Source: DATFFO01 sp963744905
Lineage (GTDB): Bacteria; Actinomycetota; Acidimicrobiia; Spongiisociales; ZC4RG35
Length of the DNA: 64,000 nt
Direction: 5' to 3'
NCBI GenBank assembly: GCA_963744905.1
Contig: CAVUUV010000010.1
Coordinates: forward strand, 62,001-126,000
The notes beneath the pieces are model-generated. The model ran no database searches and had not been told where the DNA came from. It was given only the letters and a program-made list of their open reading frames with translations. Of this stretch, positions 24,998 through 32,924 are shown in pieces. The position numbers were made by a program, and so were the translations under genes. Position 1 is the stretch's first letter. Each line of letters begins with the position of its first letter.

Positions 24998-25853
24998 GTG
25001 CGAGAAGGAAGGGCGGCGACGTTGGTGGTGGCGGCCGCCGTCCTGTGGGGAACCACGGGCACCGCCCAGGCCCTCGGTCAGGCGGAGAGCTCTCCGCTCA
25101 GCGTCGGGGCGCTGCGGATGGCGATCGGGGCCGCCGGGTTGCTGGCCGTCTCGTGGCATCGGCTCAGCCGTCCGCCCCCGGGATGGTTGGTGCTCTCCGC
25201 CGTCTGTATGGCGGGCTACCAGGTGTGCTTCTTCTCGAGCGTGGCCCGGATCGGTGTGGCCCTGGGCACCGTAGTGGCGCTGGGTAGCGCCCCCGTCATG
25301 GCCGGCGCTGTTGGGCCGGGTTATCCGCCGGGAGGTACTGGGCCTGCGCTGGCTCCTGGCCACGGCTTCGGCGGTGATCGGAGTGGCCCTGATCGCCGCC
25401 GCCCCCAGCGATGGTGACCCTCTCGGGCTGACCCTGGCCCTGGGCGCCGGGTTGGCCTATGCGGTCTATGCCCTCAGCTCGAAGTACCTGGTGGAGAGAC
25501 TCCACCCCACCGCCGCCATGGCCCTGACATTTGCCGGCGCGGCCGTGTTGCTCGCACCCCTGCTGGCGGGCGCCGACCTGGACTGGCTGTCCCGAGTTCG
25601 GGGCGTGGCTGCGGCCGTCTGGCTGGGTCTGGGCGCCACCACCCTGGCATACATCGCTTTCGCCCGCGGCCTCCAGGGGACCCGGGTGGGCAACGCCGCC
25701 ACCCTCACCCTGGCCGAGCCCGCCACGGCCGCTGTGCTCGGTTTCGCCGTGCTGGGCGAGCGGCCTGGATGGGAGGGATGGCTGGGAGTGACGCTGGTGA
25801 TGGGAGCGGTGTGGATACTGGCCAGGTGGCGGACGGCGAGCGTCAGCCCCTGA
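24998..25853 (+). CDS. EamA/DMT family transporter, frameshifted
   Basis: Two frames make one ten-helix transporter of about 285 residues. Frame 1 (GTG 24998) gives the first EamA repeat (AAVLWGTTGTAQAL...VALGTVVALGSAPVMAGA). A -1 type break near 25300-25312 moves the protein to the frame that reads GRVIRREVLGLRWLLATASAVIGV and continues through the second repeat (TTLAYIAFARGLQGTRVGNAATLTLAEPATAAVLGF) to 25853. One extra base after GCCGGCGC would restore a continuous A-L-L-G-R-V. Drug/metabolite exporters of this type move amino acids or metabolites; the substrate is unknown. The 3' end overlaps the convergent pepP gene by 11 bp. Confidence 0.75.
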
Positions 25854-27291
25854 CCAGCCACGAGGTCTCGGCGCACAGGGCCTCGATCCCTTCGATGGAG
25901 GCGGGAACGTGGCTGCTCAGGTTTTCGTGGCCGTCCTCGGTGATGAGTAGGTCGTCTTCGATACGGATGCCCAGCCCCAGGAACTCCTCGGGCACATTCC
26001 ATTCGACCTGTTCTGCCTGCTCGAGGGTCTCGGTCTGGCGCTTGCGGGCCGCCTCTCCTTCCAGCACCCGCTCCAGGGTCCACTGGTCCTGGTCGTACTC
26101 GAGCAGGGGAAACGACCTGGCGGGACGGGAAGCGTCGACGTAGAGACCGGGTTCGACCGTGAAGGCCATGCCCGGTTCCAGCTTGCGGCTCGAGCCACCC
26201 AGGCGGTAGGCGCCCCGGTCGTGAACGTCGAGTCCCAGCCAGTGGCTGGTGCCGTGGAAGAAGAACTGGCGGTAGTGATGCATGGCCAATGAGTCCTCCA
26301 CCCCCCGGGGCAGGAACCCCAGTTCGGAAAGGCCCTCGGTCAGGATCCTGGTGGCGGCGTGGTGGACCGCCCCGATCGTCGACGCCGGACGGGCCGCCTC
26401 GAACCCGGCTTGCTGGGCGGCCAGCACCACCTCATACAGGGCGCGCTGGGGGGCGGTGAACTCTCCCGAGGCCGGGAAGGTGCGGGTGATGTCGGATGAG
26501 TAATGGTCGATCTCGGCCGCAGCGTCGATCAGCATCAGGTCCCCCTCCTCGATCCGTCGATCGTTCTCCACATAGTGGAGGATGCAGTTGTTGGGGCCCG
26601 AGGCCACGATCGAGGGATAACCGTTGCGGGGCGATCCTCCCTCACGCCACACGTACTCCATGGCCGCCTGCACCTGATACTCGTACAGGTCGGGACGGGC
26701 GAACCGCATCGCTTCCCGGTGACCCTCGGCCGAGAGCAGACAGGCCGCCCGCAACGACTCGATCTCCGTTTCGGACTTGACCAGACGTAACTCCCCCAGC
26801 GCCACCGACACGTCCTTGACCGTGTCGGGGGCCGCCTGGCCGGAGCGGTCCCGATAGGCCCGGGCCCGGGCCAGCAGCCCGGTCATGCGCGAATCGTGGC
26901 CGGCGTCACCCATTCGATACCACAGCACCGACCGGCCCAGCATGAGGCGAGTCAACACCTCGTCCAGCTCGGAGATCTCATAGGCGGCGTCGGCCTCGTG
27001 CTGGGCGCGGGCCCCTTCCACTCCGGCCCGGTAACCGTTCCATGCCTCCATCTCGGGATCACGGGGACGTACGAACAGGGTGTAATCGCCGTCGGGATGC
27101 CCGGGGGCGATCACGCACACCGCGTCCGGTTCCTCGAACCCGGTCAGGTAGACGAAGTTGGAGTCCTGGCGGAAGCGGTGGTTGACGTCATCGTTGCGAA
27201 TGGTCTCGGCGGCGGCGGGTATCACGGCAATACCCTCGGTGCCGACGATCTCGGCCAGGCGGGAACGGTGGGTTTGGAATCTGTCGACCAT
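25843..27291 (-). CDS. pepP: Xaa-Pro aminopeptidase (aminopeptidase P)
   Basis: 482 residues. The N-terminal creatinase-like domain starts FRQDSNFVYLTGFEEPDAV. The C-terminal pita-bread metalloprotease domain supplies the dimetal ligands: Asp in LMLIDAAAEID, Asp in YSSDITRTFP, His in GTSHWLGLDVHD, Glu in TVEPGLYV and Glu in GIRIEDDLLITEDG. It removes N-terminal residues before proline in the cytoplasm. ATG 27291 starts the family-typical MVDRFQTHRSRLAE. The next gene upstream on this strand (27304) ends 12 bp away. Confidence 0.95.
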   Translation of the reverse strand: MVDRFQTHRSRLAEIVGTEGIAVIPAAAETIRNDDVNHRFRQDSNFVYLTGFEEPDAVCVIAPGHPDGDYTLFVRPRDPEMEAWNGYRAGVEGARAQHEADAAYEISELDEVLTRLMLGRSVLWYRMGDAGHDSRMTGLLARARAYRDRSGQAAPDTVKDVSVALGELRLVKSETEIESLRAACLLSAEGHREAMRFARPDLYEYQVQAAMEYVWREGGSPRNGYPSIVASGPNNCILHYVENDRRIEEGDLMLIDAAAEIDHYSSDITRTFPASGEFTAPQRALYEVVLAAQQAGFEAARPASTIGAVHHAATRILTEGLSELGFLPRGVEDSLAMHHYRQFFFHGTSHWLGLDVHDRGAYRLGGSSRKLEPGMAFTVEPGLYVDASRPARSFPLLEYDQDQWTLERVLEGEAARKRQTETLEQAEQVEWNVPEEFLGLGIRIEDDLLITEDGHENLSSHVPASIEGIEALCAETSWLVRG

Positions 27292-27303
27292 ATGCGCCTC
27301 AAG

Positions 27304-28212
27304 TTACCCGGGTACCCACAGGTCTACTACCAGAGGGAAGTGGTCCGATCCCAGGGCGGGCCCGAGACGGCGATCGGCAACGGCCAGGCCGTCGGAGTAG
27401 AGAAGGTGGTCGATGGGCACCCGGAGGGCGAAGAACCAGGTGGTGGGGAAGCTGGCCTCGATTCCGAAACCGGCCTGTGAGTTGTGGAGCCCGGTCGACG
27501 CAACCAGGCGACGGAATGGGTAGGACCAGGGAGTGGCATTGAAATCACCGGTGACGACGTGTGGCCCCTCCTGGCGCCCGGCCCATTCTGCCGCAAACGC
27601 CAGTTGAGCGTTACGGAGCGCGGCCCGCTCGGCATTGGTGGGCGAGAGGGCATGAACACCGAGGATGGCCACTTCGTCGTGGATCACCTCGACCGCCCGG
27701 GCCCCGCCGGTCGTGAATCCGAAGCTGGTCACCTTGTCCCCGGGGCGCGTCAGGACCAACGTGCCGAAGATCAACTCCTGGCTGCGGGATTTGGTGATCT
27801 CATATCCCAGGTCGGCACTCTCGATCGCCACCTCCCAGGGCAGGGACGCCTCGTGCAGGAAGACGACGTCTGGGTTCTCCTGGCGGATGAAGGAGATGAG
27901 GGCGGCGAACTCCTCGTTGGAGTCGTACAGGTTGAACGACATGACCCGAATCGGCTCCTCGGGCGGGATCGTGACTCCGTGCCCGATGAAGAGGGGCACG
28001 ATCACGACCAGGTTCACCACCGCCCCGAGGGCGGCCACCAGCGCCGTCTTCCGCCATGCGCGCACGATCAGCAGCGCCGCCAGGGCGATCAGGGCGACCG
28101 CATACTGGACCCTGAAGTTGGCCGCCACGTCGAGCACCCAGGACCATTTCCCGAAGAAGGCGGCCACGGTGACCACGGCCAGCGCTACCGCGGGTACGGC
28201 CACGACGATCAT
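27304..28212 (-). CDS. Membrane-anchored endonuclease/exonuclease/phosphatase family protein
   Basis: 302 residues. Three hydrophobic segments fill residues 1-80 (MIVVAVPAVALAVVTVAAFF, VQYAVALIALAALLIV, ALGAVVNLVVIVPLFIG). An extracytoplasmic EEP domain follows with IRVMSFNLYDSNEEF, FLHEAS, VTGDFNATPWSYPFRR and GSDHFPLVVDLWV. The catalytic-type Asn, Glu, Asp-Asn and terminal Asp-His are all present. Related proteins are called endonuclease/exonuclease/phosphatase, but substrates (DNA, phosphoinositides, sphingolipids) vary and cannot be assigned. It is transcribed with pepP. Confidence 0.88.
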   Translation of the reverse strand: MIVVAVPAVALAVVTVAAFFGKWSWVLDVAANFRVQYAVALIALAALLIVRAWRKTALVAALGAVVNLVVIVPLFIGHGVTIPPEEPIRVMSFNLYDSNEEFAALISFIRQENPDVVFLHEASLPWEVAIESADLGYEITKSRSQELIFGTLVLTRPGDKVTSFGFTTGGARAVEVIHDEVAILGVHALSPTNAERAALRNAQLAFAAEWAGRQEGPHVVTGDFNATPWSYPFRRLVASTGLHNSQAGFGIEASFPTTWFFALRVPIDHLLYSDGLAVADRRLGPALGSDHFPLVVDLWVPG

Positions 28213-28312
28213 GAGGGGTCAGGGTAGGAGTGGTTGCCCGGGTGTGATTCGAGCCTCCAGTGGTGTGTCGCTCAATCAGGGGAACGGTGTCTCCGAGTCA
28301 TCGGCGTTCTCT

Positions 28313-28380
28313 GGCAAGGAGAGGGCGCAGTCGCAGCCGGGGCGCTGCGGCGAGCACTTCGACACAGCCAGGGGCGTCGG
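28313..28380. repeat. Diverged relative of the 162-bp repeat core
   Basis: This stretch shares GGCAAGGA, CGCAGTCGCAG, GACACAGC and a GGCGT block in the same order as the middle of the 162-bp repeat at 23176-23499, but lacks its terminal TAATTACG ends. It lies in the gap between the EEP gene and MITE copy 2. Homology is probable but was judged by eye. Confidence 0.4.
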
Positions 28381-28419
28381 GGGCCGGAGAGACCGCGCCA
28401 TCATTTGGGCGACGCACCA

Positions 28420-28587
28420 CTAGGAGCCTGTTGGATAATGCCGTTGCTCGGATTGGCGGCCAGGCGCGCCAGCCGCAAGGCCGAGGTTTCGCCACTCCTT
28501 GTGCCGGAATGGCGGGGCCGAGAACGCAGTGGGTGGTGATGTATGGTCGTCAAGATGGGTGACATGCATTGTTCAACGGGCTCCTAG
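28420..28587. mobile_element. MITE-like element, copy 2 (168 bp, inverted)
   Basis: This is the reverse complement of the element at 24083-24249, with a handful of differences around the middle (one extra base). It begins CTAGGAGCCTGTTGG and ends GGGCTCCTAG. The last bases overlap the end of the dehalogenase gene: the stop TAG of that gene is the CTAG of this element. Confidence 0.85.
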
Positions 28588-29450
28588 GACATCCAGTCGG
28601 CGATGGCCCGGCCGATCTCGGGCCCGGAGTCCTCCTGGATGAAGTGGATCCCGGGAACGGTGATCTCGGTTTGGTTGGGCCAGGTGCGACAGAACTCGCG
28701 CTGGCGGCCGGTGAGTATCGAGCCCGGGTCGGCGTTGATGAACAGCTTGGGGATCTGGCTGGAGGCCAGCCATTCACCGTAGCCATGGACGATCTCGGCC
28801 ACGGCGGCGGGCTCGCCGTCGATGGGGATCTCCCGCGGCCAGGTCAGGGTGGGGCGCCGGTCCTCGCCCTGGTTGCGGTAGGGCCGGCGATACTCGTCCA
28901 TCACCTCCTCGGGCAGGGGCTGGAGCACCGAAGCCGGAAGTATCCGCTCGACGAAGACGTTCTTGTTGAGGATGATCTCCTCGCCTGCCTCCGAGCGCAT
29001 CCCCTGGAAGATACGGCGCGAGGCTTCGGGCCAGTCGTCCCAGGTCACCGGCATCACCATCGTCTCCATGTAGACGATGCCCTTGACCGACTCGGGATGG
29101 CGGTGGGCCCAATCGAAGGCGAGGGCCCCGCCCCAGTCGTGGCCGACCAGGGTGACGTTCTGGTTCACCTCCAGCACCTCCAGCAGCGCATCGAGGTAGG
29201 TGCGGTGATCGATGAAGCGGTAGGAGCGGGGGCCGGTCCCCACCTTCTCGGAATCGCCCATTCCGATCAGGTCGGGGGCGATGCAGCGGCCCCTCTCGAC
29301 CACCTCGGGGATCACGTTGCGCCACAGGAACGACGAGGTGGGGTTGCCATGCAAGAACACGATCGGGTCCCCCGAACCCTGTTCCACGTAGGCCATCTCG
29401 GCTCCGAGGACGCGGGCGCGCTTGTGGGGCAGGGGCTTCCGCTTGAACAT
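28584..29450 (-). CDS. Haloalkane dehalogenase (HLD-II type)
   Basis: 288 residues of the haloalkane dehalogenase fold. Catalytic set: nucleophile Asp105 in LVGHDWGGAL with halide-binding Trp106, halide-binding Asn36 in LHGNPTSSFLW, acid Glu129 in VYMETMV, and His269 in PGIHFIQED. The Glu-type acid and Asn/Trp halide pair match subfamily II (DhaA/LinB-like). It would hydrolyse a carbon-halogen bond to an alcohol; the substrate cannot be predicted. The C-terminus GRAIADWMS is ended by a TAG supplied by MITE copy 2, so the native end may be a little longer. It lies 24 bp downstream of the TetR gene. Confidence 0.92.
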   Translation of the reverse strand: MFKRKPLPHKRARVLGAEMAYVEQGSGDPIVFLHGNPTSSFLWRNVIPEVVERGRCIAPDLIGMGDSEKVGTGPRSYRFIDHRTYLDALLEVLEVNQNVTLVGHDWGGALAFDWAHRHPESVKGIVYMETMVMPVTWDDWPEASRRIFQGMRSEAGEEIILNKNVFVERILPASVLQPLPEEVMDEYRRPYRNQGEDRRPTLTWPREIPIDGEPAAVAEIVHGYGEWLASSQIPKLFINADPGSILTGRQREFCRTWPNQTEITVPGIHFIQEDSGPEIGRAIADWMS

Positions 29451-29474
29451 GGCGCCAGCATATCTTCGCTTCGC

Positions 29475-30117
29475 TCAGGCCAGTTCGAGGCCGTGGCGCT
29501 CGCACCGCCGCGATGCACATGTCTACCACGTACTGCTCGTACTTCTCTCGAGACCAGCCCCGTTCAACCACCAGCAGCAAGTAGGTCTCTTCGCTGTTGA
29601 TCGCTTCGAGCTCGTCGATCAGTTGGTCGTAGGCTTCCCCGGCCAGCTCCCGCCCCAGAATCACCTCCGCCCCCCGTCGCATCTGACGGTGGCGCCATTC
29701 CACCATCGAGCCCACCCACTCCTCGAGGCGCGGATCGCTCAAGGCGGCCGACCGGATCATCCGGGCGATCAACGCCAGCCCTTGCTCCTTGCCCACCGCA
29801 CTGAGGTGAACACTCCTCCGCAGGCGTTCCAACGGCTCCGCTATCTCCCGGAGCTGGTCCAGATGCGTCTCGTGGCCCTCGTCCTGGTCGGTCCCGCCCC
29901 AATAGACGTGGCCGGCCACCGCGGTCACGATCGAAATCTTGTCCCCAAACGCCGCATAGACCGTTCGTTCCGCCACGCCCGCTTCCTCTGCGATGGCCCG
30001 GATCGTGGTCTCCGAATAGCCACCGGTCACGAAGAGCCTGTGGGCGGCACCGATGATGGCCAGCCGGGTCTGGAGGGCCTGTTGTTCCCTCAGTGGTGAT
30101 GAGTACTCCCTGGGCAT
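29475..30117 (-). CDS. TetR family regulator, frameshifted near its end
   Basis: About 213 residues. The N-terminal TetR helix-turn-helix is clear: LAIIGAAHRLFVTGGYSETTIRAIAEEAGVAERTVYAAFGDK. The ligand domain follows (LIARMIRSAALSDPRLEEWV, LLLVVERGWSREKYEQYVVDMCIAAV). After AAVR the frame runs on into the antisense frame of the dehalogenase without a stop. One base added near 29498-29506 restores ERHGLELA and a TGA ending at 29475. The likely intended product is a normal-length TetR that controls itself, the dehalogenase downstream and perhaps the divergent gene at 30199. Confidence 0.82.
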
Positions 30118-30137
30118 GCGTCCTCCAAGATACCCGT

Positions 30138-30152
30138 TGCAGTATCACTGTA
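30138..30152. promoter_or_regulatory. Operator candidate between TetR and the divergent gene
   Basis: TGCAGT-ATC-ACTGTA is a near-palindrome (one mismatch) in the 81-bp divergent region upstream of the TetR gene. A second, weaker inverted repeat ATAC...GTAT overlaps it. Either could be the TetR binding site. Confidence 0.45.
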
Positions 30153-30198
30153 GTCGTTGTAGGGTAACTGCATCGTAAGCGACAACGGAGGTATAGAG

Positions 30199-30921
30199 GT
30201 GCGATTCGATCTTCAGAGACTCGGAGGCCTATGCGCCATCCTCTACGCGGCCTTGGTGGTGGTAGCGCTCGGCATTCTCAGCGGGACCGGCTTCTCCAAC
30301 GCCAAGACTGCCGATGAGTTCCTGCCGATACTGGCGGGGAACAAGGGCGCAGCCGCCCTCGCCTCTGCGCTATTCGTGATCATGCCCCTCTTGTTGGCGG
30401 TTGCGGGCATGGCTTTCTTCAGGATGGTCCGGGGGGGTGACTCGATGGCCTGGGTAGCGCTTTTCGGCTTCGTCGGGGGTGGATTGGTCATCGTCTACCG
30501 GGGCTTCACCTGGATGGCGATGACGCTGCAGCTGGCGCCGGCCTACGCCCATGCCGCTGCGGCCCAGAAAGCGGCATTGGCCGCAATGGCAGACACGCTC
30601 CGCGTCTTCTCCATGGGAGCAGACATGACGGGCGGTGTCCTGATCGGCGGAGTCGGCGTGCTGATCTACTCGGTGTTGATGCGGCGTCAGGGCCTGGGTC
30701 CTCGCTGGCTGACCTGGCTGGGGATGTTCGCCGCCTTCGTCGGTGGTTGGCTGACCCTACTGACCGGCGTGTCGCCGACCGCGGCGACCGTAAGCAGCGT
30801 CGGGAACCTGGGATTCTTCGTGTGGGTGGCTGCCGTGGGCATCATCGCCTGGCGGACCCCGCCTCCCGCATGGAAGACGGCGGACTCACAGCTGGGCGCC
30901 AGCTCGAAGCGAGTCCGATAG
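30199..30921 (+). CDS. DUF4386-like multi-pass membrane protein
   Basis: 240 residues, with about six membrane helices (RLGGLCAILYAALVVVALGI, ASALFVIMPLLLAVAGMAFF, MAWVALFGFVGGGLVIVYRG, ADMTGGVLIGGVGVLIYSVL, WLTWLGMFAAFVGGWLTLLT, LGFFVWVAAVGIIAW). The pattern resembles DUF4386 proteins, which have no known function. GTG 30199 is chosen since GGAGG lies 7 nt upstream. It is divergent from the TetR gene and followed 9 bp later by a cupin gene in the same frame, so they are probably co-transcribed. Confidence 0.75.
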   Translation: MRFDLQRLGGLCAILYAALVVVALGILSGTGFSNAKTADEFLPILAGNKGAAALASALFVIMPLLLAVAGMAFFRMVRGGDSMAWVALFGFVGGGLVIVYRGFTWMAMTLQLAPAYAHAAAAQKAALAAMADTLRVFSMGADMTGGVLIGGVGVLIYSVLMRRQGLGPRWLTWLGMFAAFVGGWLTLLTGVSPTAATVSSVGNLGFFVWVAAVGIIAWRTPPPAWKTADSQLGASSKRVR

Positions 30922-30930
30922 GAGTCGGAG

Positions 30931-31515
30931 CTGACACCAGACGACAGGCATCGCCCGGCTCCGGGCACGGTTTTCGAGAATCCGTCCGAGCTCACCGAGG
31001 TTCTGACAACGCCTGAGGAAACCGGAGACCGATACCAGGTGCGCCTGACCATTGGCCCGAACGGCGGCCCGGGCATCAGAGGTCTAGGTCCCCATCTGCA
31101 CCCAGGTCTCATCGAGATTCTGCACTGCGTGTCCGGCACGATGCGGGCACGAGTCGGACGCCGGGTCGCCACACTCCCGCCGGGTGAACGTCTGGAGGTG
31201 CCGGCCGGTGTGGTGCACGGGTTCAAGAACACAGGAAACACGCCTCTGACAGTCAAAGTCGACATCGTGTTCACCCCGCCGGGTCCTCGACCTGAGGCAG
31301 ATTTGATGGCGATAGGTTGGGCAATGTCCGGGTTCGTCCAGGCGGGAGAAGTCAGTCGGTGGACCGGATACCCCCCACTCCTCCACCTGGCGGTGATCGA
31401 AGACGCCCACCCGCAGGCAATGCGACAGGCGGGGCTGGTCGGGCGGATCATGCCCTCCTTGGCTTACCTCGGCCGACTGCGCGGATACCTGCCCTCCGCT
31501 GTCGAGGGGGCCTAG
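30931..31515 (+). CDS. Cupin domain protein, possible CTG start
   Basis: 194 residues if read from CTG 30931, which has AGGAG about 6 nt upstream; the conservative start is GTG 31039. I prefer 30931 because the frame before the GTG reads RPAPGTVFENPSELTEV, a normal cupin first strand. The cupin core is HLHPGLIEILHCVSGTMRARVGR, LPPGERLEVPAGVVHGFKNTGN; the first motif keeps one His pair and Glu, the second a His, so metal binding is possible. The C-terminal part has a hydrophobic stretch about RMPSLAYLGRL. The function is unknown. The gene converges on argH, 16 bp apart. Confidence 0.75.
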   Translation: MTPDDRHRPAPGTVFENPSELTEVLTTPEETGDRYQVRLTIGPNGGPGIRGLGPHLHPGLIEILHCVSGTMRARVGRRVATLPPGERLEVPAGVVHGFKNTGNTPLTVKVDIVFTPPGPRPEADLMAIGWAMSGFVQAGEVSRWTGYPPLLHLAVIEDAHPQAMRQAGLVGRIMPSLAYLGRLRGYLPSAVEGA

Positions 31516-31531
31516 CGCCGTCCCCGAGACC

Positions 31532-32908
31532 TCAGAGTGGGGCGCCGGGAGAGAGGGGCGAGCACGAATTTGCTCTCGCAACGCGGCCACCTGGCGGCGG
31601 ACCGAGTCCGGACCGCCGCCGCCCGGGGAACGGCGACGTTGGACCGAGGATCTCCGGGTCGACCAATTCCATGTCCTCGGGTCGAAAGGCCGGATGGGCC
31701 CCGGCGAGCTCCTCCCCGGTCGCCGAATCCAGCGATCGGCCGCCGGCGACCAGACGACCCACCAGCGTCCCCACAGCATGATGGGCCTGGCGGAAGGGGA
31801 CACCACGGCCCACCAGAGCCTCGGCCAGGTCGAGGGCGGTGGTCCACGACCCGGGGGCGGGCGGATGGAAGTCGGCGTCGGCCAGCATCGCCCCCAGCGC
31901 CTCGATGGTCCCCGCCAGCGTGTCGTCGAGGTCGAACACGTGGCGCTTGTCCTCTTGTAGGTCCCGGTTGTAGGCCAGCGGAAGGCCCTTTTGGAGTGCC
32001 AGGAGCGACGTGAGGGAGCCGATGGCCCCGGCCGCCCGCCCCCGGGCCAGTTCGGCCAGGTCGGGGTTCTTCTTCTGTGGCAGCGCCGACGAGCCGGTGG
32101 TATGAGCATCCGAGAACGTCACCCACCCGAACTCGGCCGTCGACCACAGGATCAGCTCCTCGGCCAGCCGCGACAGACCCACCATCGCCTGGGCGCAACA
32201 GAAGCCGTACTCGGCCACGAAGTCGCGGGCGCCCACTGCATCCAGGCTGTTGGCGAAATGGTTGTTCCAGCCCAGTTGGGTGGCAGTGAACCCGGGGTCG
32301 AGGGGCAACGACGAGCCCCCCGACGCCCCCGCCCCCAGGGGCGAGACGGCTATGCGACGACGGGCGTCGGCCAACCGGTCGGCGTCTCGTAGAAGCCACC
32401 AGGCGTAGGCGGCAAGATGATGGCCCAACGAAATCGCCTGGGCCTGCTGGAGGTGGGTGTAGGAAGGAACCACGTCGTCGGCGTGGCGCTCGGCCAGGTC
32501 CGCCAGCAAACCGACCAGGGCCAGAAGGTCGGCCTGGCGGTTGGTGGCCGCCTCGTCCAGGTAGAGACGCAGATCCAACGACACCTGGTCGTTGCGGGAG
32601 CGGCCGGTGTGCAGCTTGCCCCCCAGCTCCCCCACCAGCTCGATCAGACGCCGCTCCACGGCGCTGTGCACGTCCTCGTCGCTGTCGAGAAACTGGAACT
32701 TCCCGTCGGACGCCTCATCGGCGATCTGGTTCAGGCCCCGGGTGAGCTGGCCCGCTTCGGCGGCGGGGATGATCCCGGTATGAGCCAGCATGGCGACGTG
32801 GGCCAGCGAGCCCCTGACGTCGACGGCCAGGAGACGGTGATCCTCGGTGGTGGCGCTGTAGCGCCACAGGACCGGGTCGGGGTCATGGTCGAAGCGGCCG
32901 CTCCACAT
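31532..32908 (-). CDS. argH: Argininosuccinate lyase, probable frameshift near the C-terminus
   Basis: About 458 codons from ATG 32908. It has the fumarase/ASL signatures SLAHVAMLAHTGII, LHTGRSRNDQVSLDLRLYL, SYTHLQQAQAISLGHHL and GSSALPQKKNPDLAELARGR with catalytic Ser. It cleaves argininosuccinate to arginine and fumarate, the last step. The main frame ends SPLSPGAPL at 31532. An alternate frame carries the real-looking tail SSVQRRRSPGGGGPDSVRRQ followed by VAALREQI, so one base is wrong at about 31655-31668. That alternate frame has no nearby stop, so a second error may exist. It lies directly downstream of argG. Confidence 0.88.
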   Translation of the reverse strand: MWSGRFDHDPDPVLWRYSATTEDHRLLAVDVRGSLAHVAMLAHTGIIPAAEAGQLTRGLNQIADEASDGKFQFLDSDEDVHSAVERRLIELVGELGGKLHTGRSRNDQVSLDLRLYLDEAATNRQADLLALVGLLADLAERHADDVVPSYTHLQQAQAISLGHHLAAYAWWLLRDADRLADARRRIAVSPLGAGASGGSSLPLDPGFTATQLGWNNHFANSLDAVGARDFVAEYGFCCAQAMVGLSRLAEELILWSTAEFGWVTFSDAHTTGSSALPQKKNPDLAELARGRAAGAIGSLTSLLALQKGLPLAYNRDLQEDKRHVFDLDDTLAGTIEALGAMLADADFHPPAPGSWTTALDLAEALVGRGVPFRQAHHAVGTLVGRLVAGGRSLDSATGEELAGAHPAFRPEDMELVDPEILGPTSPFPGRRRSGLGPPPGGRVARANSCSPLSPGAPL

Positions 32909-32924
32909 GGTCACGGGCGGTCGC

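Noticed and set aside
28774..29474. TetR frame continued as a 447-residue TetR fusion
   Set aside because: The added part is the shadow frame of the dehalogenase; a one-base shift restores a normal TetR end at 29475.
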